Source: an uncultured Paracoccaceae bacterium
Lineage (GTDB): Bacteria; Pseudomonadota; Alphaproteobacteria; Rhodobacterales; Rhodobacteraceae
Direction of reading: 5' to 3'
Assembly: GCA_913060475.1 (NCBI GenBank)
Contig: CAJXSD010000008.1
Location: 1 to 64,000 of the forward strand
DNA: 64,000 nucleotides
This document shows, piece by piece, positions 1-7,962 of the stretch. The position numbers and the translations under genes are program-made. The notes under the pieces were generated by a model. The model was not told the origin of the DNA. It saw only the letters and a program-made list of their open reading frames with translations, and did not search any database. How positions within the stretch are numbered: the first letter of the stretch is position 1; each line of letters begins with the position of its first letter.

Positions 1-743
1 GCCTGAAAATCAATGCATCCATCGCCCGGAACGGTAAAGGCCCCCGCGATCACCGCATCAAGGAAGCTGCGGTTATTCTCGCGCACGTCTTTGACAATCG
101 CAGGGCGGATGTCTTTGTAATGCACATGGTGCACACGATCCCCCCAACGATCAAGGGTCGCCATCACATCCCCACCACCAAAGAGCAAATGGCCCGTGTC
201 AAAGCACAGCTTTAGATCATCGCTTGATCCCTCCATCAGCCAGTTGACGTCATCTTCGCTCTCGATGATCGAGCCCATGTGATGATGATAGGCCATAGGC
301 ATGCCCTGATCCGCCATCCATTTGGCAAGCTCACTGATCTTTGCACCATAGGCCCGAACCTCGTCACGGTCCAATTTGGGGCGATTATTCACAGGAACAC
401 TCTGATCGCCTTGGATCGTATTGGAACATTCTGCATAGACGATGCAAGGCGCGTTCAGGGCAACAAATTGCGCGACCTGTTGTTTGACCGCCGCTGTTTC
501 CGCGGCAAAGTCATTCACAAGTGATGCACCAGAACACCATCCGCCGCACAGCGCAATATCATTGCCTTCCAGATAGGCGCGCAAACCTTCGGTGTCATAC
601 GGCATACGCTGACCGCGCTCAACGCCGGTATAGCCAATCTCGCGCGCTTCGCGCAGGGCCTGTTCCATGGTATAATCTTTGGTGATGTCAGGTAGATCAT
701 CATTTTGCCACGCGATGGGCGAGATACCGATTTTAACGCTCAT
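1..743 (-). CDS. iolE: Myo-inosose-2 dehydratase (partial, C-terminus off the left edge)
   Basis: This gene encodes the N-terminal 247 residues of a sugar-phosphate-isomerase-type TIM-barrel protein. IolE removes water from 2-keto-myo-inositol (inosose) to give the trihydroxycyclohexane-dione that IolD hydrolyses. I read MSVKIGISPIAWQNDD at the start, then GVERGQRMP, MAYHHHMGSI and CFDTGHLLFGGGD, whose Glu, His and Asp are the usual metal-site positions of the fold. The start codon overlaps the stop of iolD by one base (TAATG), so the two are translationally coupled in the inositol operon. The family is about 300 residues long, so roughly 50 residues and any following iol genes lie outside the window. 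The context makes the assignment secure. Confidence 0.93.
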   Translation of the reverse strand, partial: MSVKIGISPIAWQNDDLPDITKDYTMEQALREAREIGYTGVERGQRMPYDTEGLRAYLEGNDIALCGGWCSGASLVNDFAAETAAVKQQVAQFVALNAPCIVYAECSNTIQGDQSVPVNNRPKLDRDEVRAYGAKISELAKWMADQGMPMAYHHHMGSIIESEDDVNWLMEGSSDDLKLCFDTGHLLFGGGDVMATLDRWGDRVHHVHYKDIRPAIVKDVRENNRSFLDAVIAGAFTVPGDGCIDFQ

Positions 744-2575
744 TAGACGGTCCGTTGTGTTTGTTTATTGGTTTCAAATTTGTCCCGCGCCTCATTGACG
801 GTGGGGCGTGTGCTGACTTCTGGAACACCGACTTCCCACCATGTACCGCCGTGTGGCGTGCTGGGATAAGGGTCGGTGTCGATGACAATGACATAGGGGC
901 CTTTGATCTCGGACCGTTTGGCCAGCGCTTCCTCAAGCTCGGCGATGGAGGATACCTTAACCGATGTCGCGCCCATACTGCCTGCATGAGCGGCAAAATC
1001 AATGGCGGAGTTTTCACCCCCCACAGCGTGATCAAGCAAGTTGTTAAACTCTGCTCCGCCTGTGCCCATTTGCAAACGGTTGATACAGCCAAAGCCGCGG
1101 TTATCCGTCACAACCACGGTAAAGCTAATGCCCATCATCGCCGCAGTCGCCATTTCAGAATTGGCCATCATATAGGTGCCATCGCCCGTGAAACAGATCA
1201 CATCGCGGTCGGGCTCGGCCATTTTCATGCCCATCGCACCGGCGATTTCATAGCCCATACAGCTAAAGCCATATTCCATGTGATAGGATCCGGGCCGGCC
1301 GGCTTTCCACAGTTTGTGCAACTCACCGGGCATCGTCCCTGCTGCGCACATCACGGCGGTATCTGCGTGGGCGGCGCGTTGTACGGCGCCCACGACTTGC
1401 ATATCGGTGGGAAGGGCATTGCCCTCAGCGGGCGCATCGGTCAGCGGATCAACCTTGGCAAACCACGCCTCTTTGGCCCCCGAAATATCCACGGGGGATG
1501 TGTGTGTGCCCAACGCGGCGCTCAGCTCCTCCAGACCCACCTTGGCATCGGCCATCAGCGGCTGTGCATTATGTTTGGCCGCATCATAGGCCGCCACATT
1601 TAAACAAGCCAGCCGCCGGCTTGGGTTCGCAAATAACCCCCATGACCCTGTCGTGAAATCCTGAAACCGCGTACCAACGCCCAGTACCACATCGGCGCGG
1701 GCACATAGATCATTGGCGGGTTCCCCCCCTGTTACCCCAATGGGTCCAAGGTTAAGCGGATGATCCCAAGGCAGCGCGGATTTACCCGCCTGTGTTTCGA
1801 CGACGGGAATATTGTGCGCCTCGGCAAAGCGGCGCAGCGTGTCGGTCGCACCCGAATAATGTACGCCGCCACCCACGACGATCACAGGGGCCTGTGCCCC
1901 TTTGAGGAGCGCAGCCATATCGGCCAATTCTGGCTCATCAGGGCGCACGCGGCGCGCGCGCCAGACCTTTGGTTCAAAGAACGACACAGGGTAATCATAG
2001 GCCTCAGCTTGAACATCCTGACAAAATGACAGCGTCACAGGACCGCACTCGGCCGGATCGGTCAAGGTGCGCATCGCTCGTGGCAGCGCAGTTAGGATAT
2101 GCTCGGGCCGTGAAATACGGTCAAAGTACCGACTTACCGGTTTAAAGCAATCATTGACCGATGCAGTGCCGTCGCTGAAATCTTCGATCTGTTGCAACAC
2201 AGGATCAGGCCCGCGATTGGCAAACACATCCCCCGGCACAAACAAAACGGGCAAACGGTTGACATGCGCCAGACCCGCGGCCGTCACCATATTCGTAGCC
2301 CCCGGCCCAATAGAAGATGTCACAGCCATCGCGCGCTTGCGACGGTTTTGCTTGGCATAGGCAATCGCCGTATGCGCCATGGTCTGCTCATTATGACCAC
2401 GATAGGTTGGTAACACATCGCGCACTCCGTACAATGCCTCGCCCAAACCTGCGACATTGCCATGACCAAAAATAGCCCAAACGCCTGCGATATAGGTCTC
2501 TCCATCCTCGTTCAACTGCGCCGCCAAATAGCGCACCATCGCCTGAGCGGCTGTTAATCGAACTGTTTGTGTCAT
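743..2575 (-). CDS. iolD: 3D-(3,5/4)-trihydroxycyclohexane-1,2-dione hydrolase
   Basis: IolD is a thiamine-diphosphate enzyme that opens the inositol ring to 5-deoxyglucuronate. The protein has 610 residues, normal for the family. The N-terminal pyrimidine-binding domain shows WAIFGHGNVAG near residues 33-43, the probable ThDP-activating Glu in GHNEQT near 63, and GPGATNMVTAAGL near 90-102. A central Rossmann-like domain follows. The C-terminal pyrophosphate domain carries the ThDP/metal motif from GDG (464-466) to DN (491-492). Acetolactate synthase belongs to the same superfamily, but the length and the position directly upstream of iolE favour IolD. A 90-base gap with a strong hairpin separates it from the transporter ATPase gene, so its expression may differ from that of the transporter. 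Confidence 0.95.
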   Translation of the reverse strand: MTQTVRLTAAQAMVRYLAAQLNEDGETYIAGVWAIFGHGNVAGLGEALYGVRDVLPTYRGHNEQTMAHTAIAYAKQNRRKRAMAVTSSIGPGATNMVTAAGLAHVNRLPVLFVPGDVFANRGPDPVLQQIEDFSDGTASVNDCFKPVSRYFDRISRPEHILTALPRAMRTLTDPAECGPVTLSFCQDVQAEAYDYPVSFFEPKVWRARRVRPDEPELADMAALLKGAQAPVIVVGGGVHYSGATDTLRRFAEAHNIPVVETQAGKSALPWDHPLNLGPIGVTGGEPANDLCARADVVLGVGTRFQDFTTGSWGLFANPSRRLACLNVAAYDAAKHNAQPLMADAKVGLEELSAALGTHTSPVDISGAKEAWFAKVDPLTDAPAEGNALPTDMQVVGAVQRAAHADTAVMCAAGTMPGELHKLWKAGRPGSYHMEYGFSCMGYEIAGAMGMKMAEPDRDVICFTGDGTYMMANSEMATAAMMGISFTVVVTDNRGFGCINRLQMGTGGAEFNNLLDHAVGGENSAIDFAAHAGSMGATSVKVSSIAELEEALAKRSEIKGPYVIVIDTDPYPSTPHGGTWWEVGVPEVSTRPTVNEARDKFETNKQTQRTV

Positions 2576-2627
2576 CTGCCCGTCTCCTCTCAGGGACCCG
2601 AAATGTGCCTAATGGCCTATCTTTCCC

Positions 2628-2658
2628 CCCCTGCCCCACATCACATGTGGCGCAGGGG
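2628..2658 (-). terminator. Strong intercistronic hairpin between transporter ATPase gene and iolD
   Basis: The arms CCCCTGC and CCACAT pair with ATGTGG and GCAGGGG around a three-base loop, with one internal mismatch. It lies 7 bases after the ATPase stop on the minus strand. There is no T-run after it in the reading direction, so it looks more like an mRNA-processing or 3'-stabilising element, or a partial terminator, than a full intrinsic terminator. Confidence 0.6.
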
Positions 2659-2665
2659 CATTTTG

Positions 2666-3463
2666 TTAAACCGTGCCGCCCAAGGATCCCTCAAGCTGGG
2701 CCATTTCTTGGCCGCCCGCCATCAGATCTTGCAGCTGTTCAGGGGTGATTTCACCACGCTTGGCCGTGCCCAATGTTTTACCACGGTTCAGCACGGTAAA
2801 GCGATCGCCGACGGCCAAGGCATGGCGCACGTTGTGGGAAATGAAAACCACACCAATCCCTTGGGCGCGAACCTTGTCGATCGTTGCCAATACATTCGAC
2901 GTTTGGCGGACGCCCAAGGCCGATGTGGGTTCGTCCAAAATCAACACCTTGGCCCCGAAATACACGGCACGCGCAATCGCAACGGTTTGCCGTTCACCCC
3001 CCGACAGCGTGCCCACCGCCTGATCGGGACCGCGCAGGTTGATGCCCATTTGACGCATCTGTTCCATGGTCACCTGATTGGCGTGATCAACGTCGAACCG
3101 TTTCAGCAAACCGCTGCCCTTGGTCGGTTCACGGCCCATGAAAAAATTGCGCGTCACACTCATCAGTGGGATCATTGCAAGGTCTTGGAACACTGTGGCA
3201 ATCCCTGCCTCCATTGCGTCACGCGGGGTGGCGAAGTTCATCGGTTGTCCTTCGAACAGGATCTCACCTTTGGTGGGTTGATGCACGCCCGACATTGTTT
3301 TGATGAATGTGGATTTGCCCGCGCCATTGTCGCCCAGCAGGCAGTGACATTCGCCCGGACGCACATCGAAACTGACACCGGCCAAGGCAATAATATTTCC
3401 GAAATGCTTTTCGATGTTGTTCATCTGAATGATCGGTGCGTTATTTTGTGTTGCATCTAACAT
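2666..3463 (-). CDS. Sugar (probably myo-inositol) ABC transporter ATP-binding protein
   Basis: This is the cytoplasmic ATPase of a CUT2-type sugar importer. Walker A is GDNGAGKST (44-52), the signature is LSGGE (153-157), Walker B is VLILDEP (173-179) and the switch histidine is H210. With 265 residues it has a single nucleotide-binding domain, as in FrcA-type proteins. The RbsA or IatA type is about 500 residues with two fused domains, so two copies would have to form a homodimer on the permease. The start follows one base after the permease stop, indicating translational coupling. Inositol as substrate is inferred from the flanking idhA, iolD and iolE; the sequence alone would also fit another sugar or polyol. 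Confidence 0.92.
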   Translation of the reverse strand: MLDATQNNAPIIQMNNIEKHFGNIIALAGVSFDVRPGECHCLLGDNGAGKSTFIKTMSGVHQPTKGEILFEGQPMNFATPRDAMEAGIATVFQDLAMIPLMSVTRNFFMGREPTKGSGLLKRFDVDHANQVTMEQMRQMGINLRGPDQAVGTLSGGERQTVAIARAVYFGAKVLILDEPTSALGVRQTSNVLATIDKVRAQGIGVVFISHNVRHALAVGDRFTVLNRGKTLGTAKRGEITPEQLQDLMAGGQEMAQLEGSLGGTV

Positions 3464-3464
3464 A

Positions 3465-4571
3465 TCAACGTTCCCCCGTCACACGTTTACGAATGGCATT
3501 GTTGAACAAAACCGCAATCAACAACATGCCGCCCAAGAACACTTGGAACCAGTCTTGGTCAAAATCGGTATAGGTCAGGCCAATGACCACCATGCCGAAT
3601 ATGATTGACCCGAAAAATGCCCCGATCGCCGACCCATAGCCACCGGTCAGCAAACAGCCCCCGATCACAGCGGCAATAATCGCCTCGAACTCTTTTTGGA
3701 ACCCACGGCGGCTGTCGGTTGATCCTGCATCCATCACCGTAATAATCGCCACCAGTGCCGCACAACACGCCGTCACCATGAACAGTGTTATCTTCACGCG
3801 GTTGACAGGGACACCCGAATTTGATGCTGCATTGGTGTCGCCCCCGGCTGCGAAAATCCAGTTCCCCGCAGGGGTGCGCAGCAGAATATAGGTCGCAATC
3901 AATGCCAGCACGATGAACCAGATAATTTCCACGGGCACGCCGGGCACCTTGGGATTGCCATTTTTGAAAGTATCGACCCAGCCATTTTCGGCCAGCCACA
4001 AAAACAAACCGCCAAAGGCATCGCCTGCGAAAAACGGGGCCAGAAAATCATTTTCGGTGGCATCGCGCACACCGCGTAACTGCGTGCTGCCCCCTGTCGC
4101 GGCCTTAAGCCCGACCAAGGAAAGCCCGCGCAAAATAAACAAAAACGCCAGCGTCACGATAAAGGATGGCAGGCCAGAGCGGATCACAATCATGCCATTG
4201 GTCGCCCCCACACCCGCCGCAAAGGCAAAGGTCAGCGGGATCGCAAAGATCAATGGTAACCCCCATGTCACAATACATACGCCAAAAAACAAACCGGCAA
4301 AGGCCACCATAGACCCGATCGACAGGTCAAATTCGCCCCCGATCATCAGCATCGCCGCGCCAATGGCCAGAATGCCCAATTGTGCCGCCGGTGTCATAAA
4401 ATTCATCACCCCCGACAGGCTGAACATCACGGGATCCGCGGTGATCAGGAAAAACAGCGTGACCAAAATCACCCCTGCAATGGCCCCCAATTCGGGTTTT
4501 TTCATCATGCGGGTCATGAATGGTTCGTTTTTTATACGTTCGTCCGCGACTGTTTGCGTGTGTTCGCTCAT
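3465..4571 (-). CDS. Sugar (probably myo-inositol) ABC transporter permease
   Basis: This is an integral membrane protein of the BPD_transp_2 (CUT2 permease) family. It has 368 residues from the chosen ATG at 4571, which has an AGGAGG ribosome-binding site just upstream; an in-frame ATG 11 codons earlier has none. I count about ten hydrophobic segments. The conserved cytoplasmic loop is visible as [17 protein letters not shown], followed by the glycine-rich [15 protein letters not shown], the usual contact with the ATPase. An insertion between segments ([18 protein letters not shown] and the following 30 residues) forms a longer periplasmic loop. It lies between the binding-protein and ATPase genes, and the three make one importer. 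Confidence 0.92.
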   Translation of the reverse strand: MSEHTQTVADERIKNEPFMTRMMKKPELGAIAGVILVTLFFLITADPVMFSLSGVMNFMTPAAQLGILAIGAAMLMIGGEFDLSIGSMVAFAGLFFGVCIVTWGLPLIFAIPLTFAFAAGVGATNGMIVIRSGLPSFIVTLAFLFILRGLSLVGLKAATGGSTQLRGVRDATENDFLAPFFAGDAFGGLFLWLAENGWVDTFKNGNPKVPGVPVEIIWFIVLALIATYILLRTPAGNWIFAAGGDTNAASNSGVPVNRVKITLFMVTACCAALVAIITVMDAGSTDSRRGFQKEFEAIIAAVIGGCLLTGGYGSAIGAFFGSIIFGMVVIGLTYTDFDQDWFQVFLGGMLLIAVLFNNAIRKRVTGER

Positions 4572-4636
4572 GCGTCCCTCCTGTTGTAACGCGAAACGGC
4601 GCACGAGGCGCCGTTTCTAGTTCGTTTACGCCACTC

Positions 4637-5557
4637 TTAGCGGATGCCTTTGGCAGACAGATCGATCACCTGACCTGCTTTGTCGGCTGTGACCAGGTTT
4701 GGACCTGATGGTACGTTGCCACCAGGCATCAGACCGTATTCTGCATTCATCGCCAAGAACGCAACAGGCAGGTACCCTTGCAGGAATTGCTGCTGGTCGA
4801 TTGCAAAGGCCGCTTTGCCATCAACGATCATCTGCAAGAAATTCGCAGACAAGTCAAAGCTTGCCACCATCACGTCGCGACCAGATTCACCGGCTGCCTC
4901 GGCCGAGGGTTCACCCGCCAAACCTGCGCCCAGCGCCATAACTGTGTCGATGTCCTGATCCGAATCCAGTGCCGCGCGCACTTTCGCTTTGATTTCGGCG
5001 GGATCGTTGGTTGTCGGCAGAACAGTCACGGCATTGCCGAACCCATCCGCGAAACCTGAGCAGCGCAGATCCAATGCAACGTTGCCCACTTCGTGGTTGA
5101 CACACAGACCTCTGGATCCGCCCATGGATGCCAATTTTTCGCCCGCCGCTTTGCCCGCGTCATATTCGTCCTGACCCACATGCAGCAATGCGCCCAAGCT
5201 TTTGGCGACATCAGAACCCGAGTTCATGGAAATCACCGGAATGCCGGCAGCCGCCGCACGCTGGATGGATGGGCCCAAGGCATCGCCATCAGGGATGGAC
5301 ACGACCAATCCGTCTGGCTCTTGGTTCACGGCGGCATCGATCAATTGTGACATTGCCACCATGTCAAAGGTTTCTGGCGCGCGGTATTCCACATTTGCAC
5401 CCGTATGCTGTGCCGCCAGTTCCACACCGTTTTTCACAACCGACCAAAACGGATCGTTGGCCTGGCCGTGCGATACAACGATGATATCGGCTGCCATTGC
5501 CGGTGCCGCGACCGCCATTGCGGTTGCCGTAACGGCTGCTTTCACAAATTTATTCAT
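4637..5557 (-). CDS. Periplasmic sugar-binding protein of the inositol-type ABC importer
   Basis: This is a secreted substrate-binding protein of the periplasmic-binding-protein-type-1 (RbsB-like) family, 306 residues. The start at 5557 is chosen because GGGAGGAAGT precedes it and a clean Sec signal peptide follows (MNKFVKAAVTATAM, cleavage after AMA near residue 22). The mature part opens with the strand IIVVSHGQANDPFW, typical of CUT2 binding proteins, and has the hinge-region motif SIPDGDALGPSIQ. Its mRNA leader contains three tandem hairpins. In Caulobacter the equivalent gene is ibpA; I withhold that symbol because the ligand is inferred from neighbours. Confidence 0.92.
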   Translation of the reverse strand: MNKFVKAAVTATAMAVAAPAMAADIIVVSHGQANDPFWSVVKNGVELAAQHTGANVEYRAPETFDMVAMSQLIDAAVNQEPDGLVVSIPDGDALGPSIQRAAAAGIPVISMNSGSDVAKSLGALLHVGQDEYDAGKAAGEKLASMGGSRGLCVNHEVGNVALDLRCSGFADGFGNAVTVLPTTNDPAEIKAKVRAALDSDQDIDTVMALGAGLAGEPSAEAAGESGRDVMVASFDLSANFLQMIVDGKAAFAIDQQQFLQGYLPVAFLAMNAEYGLMPGGNVPSGPNLVTADKAGQVIDLSAKGIR

Positions 5558-5581
5558 TTTACTTCCTCCCAATAATGTGTC

Positions 5582-5642
5582 GGTGGATCTGTCCACCTCT
5601 TCTTCGGATTGCTCCGAATTTCTGTTTCGGCTAGCGCCGAAA
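5582..5642 (-). promoter_or_regulatory. Three tandem perfect hairpins in the leader of the binding-protein gene
   Basis: On the minus-strand transcript three perfect stems follow each other. The first has 7 bp (5625-5642, loop GCTA). The second has 6 bp (5603-5618, loop GCAA, a GNRA tetraloop). The third has 6 bp (5582-5597, loop CAGA). Spacers are 6 and 5 bases, and the third stem ends about 15 bases before the ribosome-binding site. The first two stems share the TTCGG/CCGAA core, so the 5' arm of one could also pair with the 3' arm of the other. This may stabilise or tune binding-protein mRNA relative to idhA; function is inferred. Confidence 0.6.
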
Positions 5643-5691
5643 TATATTGTGCCAAATGGATGGGACCGCCGTCCCACCCAGATGGCGAAAT

Positions 5692-6687
5692 CTAGATATC
5701 CCCCAGGGCGACAGGCCGCCCCAACTGCAAAGATTGCGTCGCAGCCTCGGCCATAACCAGGGCGGCCACCCCGTGATCCAACCCAACAGGCACGGGTGTG
5801 CCATTCACCAGCGCACTGACAAAGGCATCCCATTCCGCGCGATAGGCCGACATATAGCGTTCCAAAAAGAAATAGGTGGGTTTCGCCAATGCCACCCCCG
5901 CGGCGGTGGATTTGATCAACGTATTTTCCAGCATGTTTTGCGCCTGTAACAGACCGCCAGATCCCAACACCTCGACCCGCTGATCATATCCGTATACGGC
6001 ACGGCGCGAATTTTTGATGACCGCGATACGCCCATCCGCAAAGGTCAGCGTGGCAACAGCCGTATCCACATCGCCTGCCCGCCCGATTTCGGGATCAACA
6101 ATGGAACTCCCTGTGGCCATGATCGTTTCGGGCAAATCCCCCATCAAAAAATGCACCATGTCGAAATCATGGATCATCATATCGCGGAACAAACCGCCCG
6201 ACACCTTGACATAGGACACAGGCGGCGGCGCCGGATCAAAGGATGTGACACTGACCAGTTCCGTGCGCCCCACATCCCCCGCATCCAGCGCAGTTTTCAA
6301 CGCCCCAAAATTCGGATCAAACCGCCGGTTGAACCCCAACATAATGGGCTGTCCGTTATTGGCCACACGCGCTTGGCATTCGCGGGCGCGTGCCAAACTT
6401 AGATCAACGGGTTTTTCGCACAACACCGCCTTGCCAGCGGCGGTCGCAGCCTCGATCAGATCGGAATGCGTGTCGGTTGAGGTGGCAATCAACACCGCAT
6501 CAATCGCAGGATCAGCGATGATATCATCCGATGATTTTACGGCCGCGCCATACTGAGCCGCCAATTTTGCGGCATTATCAGGCATCACATCGGACACAGC
6601 AACCAAATCACTGTGTGGGTGACCCGCGATGGTTTGCGCGTGAACTTGGCCAATACGCCCTGCACCCAATAGACCAATTTTCAGCAT
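5692..6687 (-). CDS. idhA: Inositol 2-dehydrogenase (Gfo/Idh/MocA family)
   Basis: This enzyme oxidises myo-inositol to 2-keto-myo-inositol with NAD, the first step of the pathway completed by iolE and iolD. The start at 6687 puts the Rossmann motif GLLGAGRIG (5-13) at the N-terminus, as the family requires; the open frame extends further upstream without family sequence. The EKP motif is at 91-93, GFNRRFDPNF at 118-127, and the catalytic region FRDMMIHDFDM at 167-177 supplies the usual Asp and His. The length of 331 residues is normal. It is the first gene of the operon, downstream of the palindrome at 6733. The symbol iolG is equally used for this family. Confidence 0.94.
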   Translation of the reverse strand: MLKIGLLGAGRIGQVHAQTIAGHPHSDLVAVSDVMPDNAAKLAAQYGAAVKSSDDIIADPAIDAVLIATSTDTHSDLIEAATAAGKAVLCEKPVDLSLARARECQARVANNGQPIMLGFNRRFDPNFGALKTALDAGDVGRTELVSVTSFDPAPPPVSYVKVSGGLFRDMMIHDFDMVHFLMGDLPETIMATGSSIVDPEIGRAGDVDTAVATLTFADGRIAVIKNSRRAVYGYDQRVEVLGSGGLLQAQNMLENTLIKSTAAGVALAKPTYFFLERYMSAYRAEWDAFVSALVNGTPVPVGLDHGVAALVMAEAATQSLQLGRPVALGDI

Positions 6688-6732
6688 GGTTTTGCGCCCT
6701 CGAATCTCGCTCTCAGACCAAAGATAGCATCT

Positions 6733-6748
6733 TTGCAACCGGTTGCAA
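6733..6748. promoter_or_regulatory. Perfect 16-bp palindrome, probable LacI-family operator of the inositol operon
   Basis: TTGCAACCGGTTGCAA is an exact inverted repeat with the central CG typical of LacI-family operators. It lies 46 bases upstream of the idhA start and about 130 bases from the divergent glycosyltransferase-like gene. Repression relieved by an inositol catabolite is the expected mode; the regulator gene is not in the window. Confidence 0.75.
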
Positions 6749-6880
6749 TAATAAATGCAAAACGGGTTTTTCGCCCGCTGCGCCCCCCTATGCGGGATAA
6801 TCCCATCTTTACGCGACGCGCGTGACGTCATAGTCTGATTGGGGTCGGGCAAACGTCAAACCGCTCGAACAGGGGCAAAG

Positions 6881-7864
6881 GTGACAGATTTTAACATCAT
6901 AGTGATCGCGCAAAATGGACGACTGGGATATGAAACCGCCCTGTTTGTGGCATCCTTGCGCGCCAACAGCCCCGATTTTACGGGCCAGGTGTTCATCGCC
7001 ACGCCTCGTGCGGGCCCCCTGTGGGACGACGATCCCAGATTGTCCGATCAGGTGATCTGCGATTATCTGACCAAACAGGGGGCACATGTTTTACCCTTTG
7101 ACACGCGGGTCTTTGGCCAGAGCTATCCGCATGGAAATAAAATCGAATGCTTGACCGCCCTGCCCGCGGGGCAGCCGTTTGTATTCTTTGACAGCGACAC
7201 GCTGATATTATCGCCGCTGTCGCAGGTCCCCTTTGATTTTGATCGCCCCGGCGCATCGTTGCGCGTGACGCATACATGGCCGCAGCCCACACCGGATGGC
7301 CCAAATCTGCACGACATTTGGGCGTCACTGTATCGTCGGTTTGATTTGGATTTCCCCAGTTCGTGGGATCTGCAATTTCCACGCGATCACTGGCGGCGCT
7401 ATGCCTATTTCAATGCGGGCTATTTTTACCATCGGTGTCCGCGTGAATTCGGGCAACGGTATCTGGACATGGCAGCCAGCATTTGGCGCGACCCGCCGGC
7501 CGAATTGTCGGGGCAACCAATGAACCCTTGGCTGGATCAAATCACACTGCCGCTGGTATTGCACAGCTTTGGCGGTGGGCGCAGCAGTTTGCCGCGCGGG
7601 TTTTTGGATGGTGCGGTCAGCTATCATTATCGATATTTGCCGCTGCTCTATGCGCGCGCGCCGAATTTTGTGGTCGCAGCCCTGGATCGCGTTACGCAGG
7701 ATCCAGATTTGCGGGCCGTGCTGGAACACTATCGCCCCTTTGCGCGGTTTTTATATGACGGGGTCGGGATGGACACGCGATCATTATATAACCCCGATTT
7801 GGGGCCCGCACCCGAACATAAAATCAGACCGATCCTAAAACAACATGGCCTATGGGAACGCTAG
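6881..7864 (+). CDS. Glycosyltransferase-like protein with DxD motif
   Basis: This is a 327-residue protein whose N-terminus (FNIIVIAQNGRLGYETALF) looks like the nucleotide-sugar-binding half of a GT-A fold. The segment GQPFVFFDSDTLILS holds a DSD motif at residues 104-106 that would bind the metal and nucleotide sugar. A later FNAGYF resembles the acceptor-side motif of GT8-like enzymes. I chose the GTG at 6881 because AGGGG lies six bases upstream and the protein family pattern begins there; an in-frame start 14 codons earlier has no such site. No signal peptide or membrane segment is seen, so it is probably cytoplasmic. It is divergent from the inositol operon and the substrate is unknown. 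Confidence 0.65.
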   Translation: MTDFNIIVIAQNGRLGYETALFVASLRANSPDFTGQVFIATPRAGPLWDDDPRLSDQVICDYLTKQGAHVLPFDTRVFGQSYPHGNKIECLTALPAGQPFVFFDSDTLILSPLSQVPFDFDRPGASLRVTHTWPQPTPDGPNLHDIWASLYRRFDLDFPSSWDLQFPRDHWRRYAYFNAGYFYHRCPREFGQRYLDMAASIWRDPPAELSGQPMNPWLDQITLPLVLHSFGGGRSSLPRGFLDGAVSYHYRYLPLLYARAPNFVVAALDRVTQDPDLRAVLEHYRPFARFLYDGVGMDTRSLYNPDLGPAPEHKIRPILKQHGLWER

Positions 7865-7962
7865 GGCGCGGCACCCGTTTTAGGATTGTTTACCCATCGG
7901 GAATTTGATTACACTGCAATTCAACGACCCAAACGATACAGTCACGACTCAAGGAGAGCTAA

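Noticed and set aside
755-1603. Long plus-strand frame inside iolD
   Set aside because: It is antisense to a clear ThDP enzyme, shows no family features and is rich in His, Gly and Arg as expected of a shadow frame.
2567-3460. Long plus-strand frame opposite the ABC ATPase gene
   Set aside because: Walker A, signature and Walker B motifs are all on the minus strand; the plus frame is a shadow.
7865-7962. Possible SAM-II or SAM/SAH riboswitch in the metY leader
   Set aside because: Methionine genes of this group often carry one, and GATTACACTGCAA loosely recalls the SAM-II core. I could not form the expected stem and pseudoknot or find the conserved purine-rich end. A covariance-model scan would settle it.
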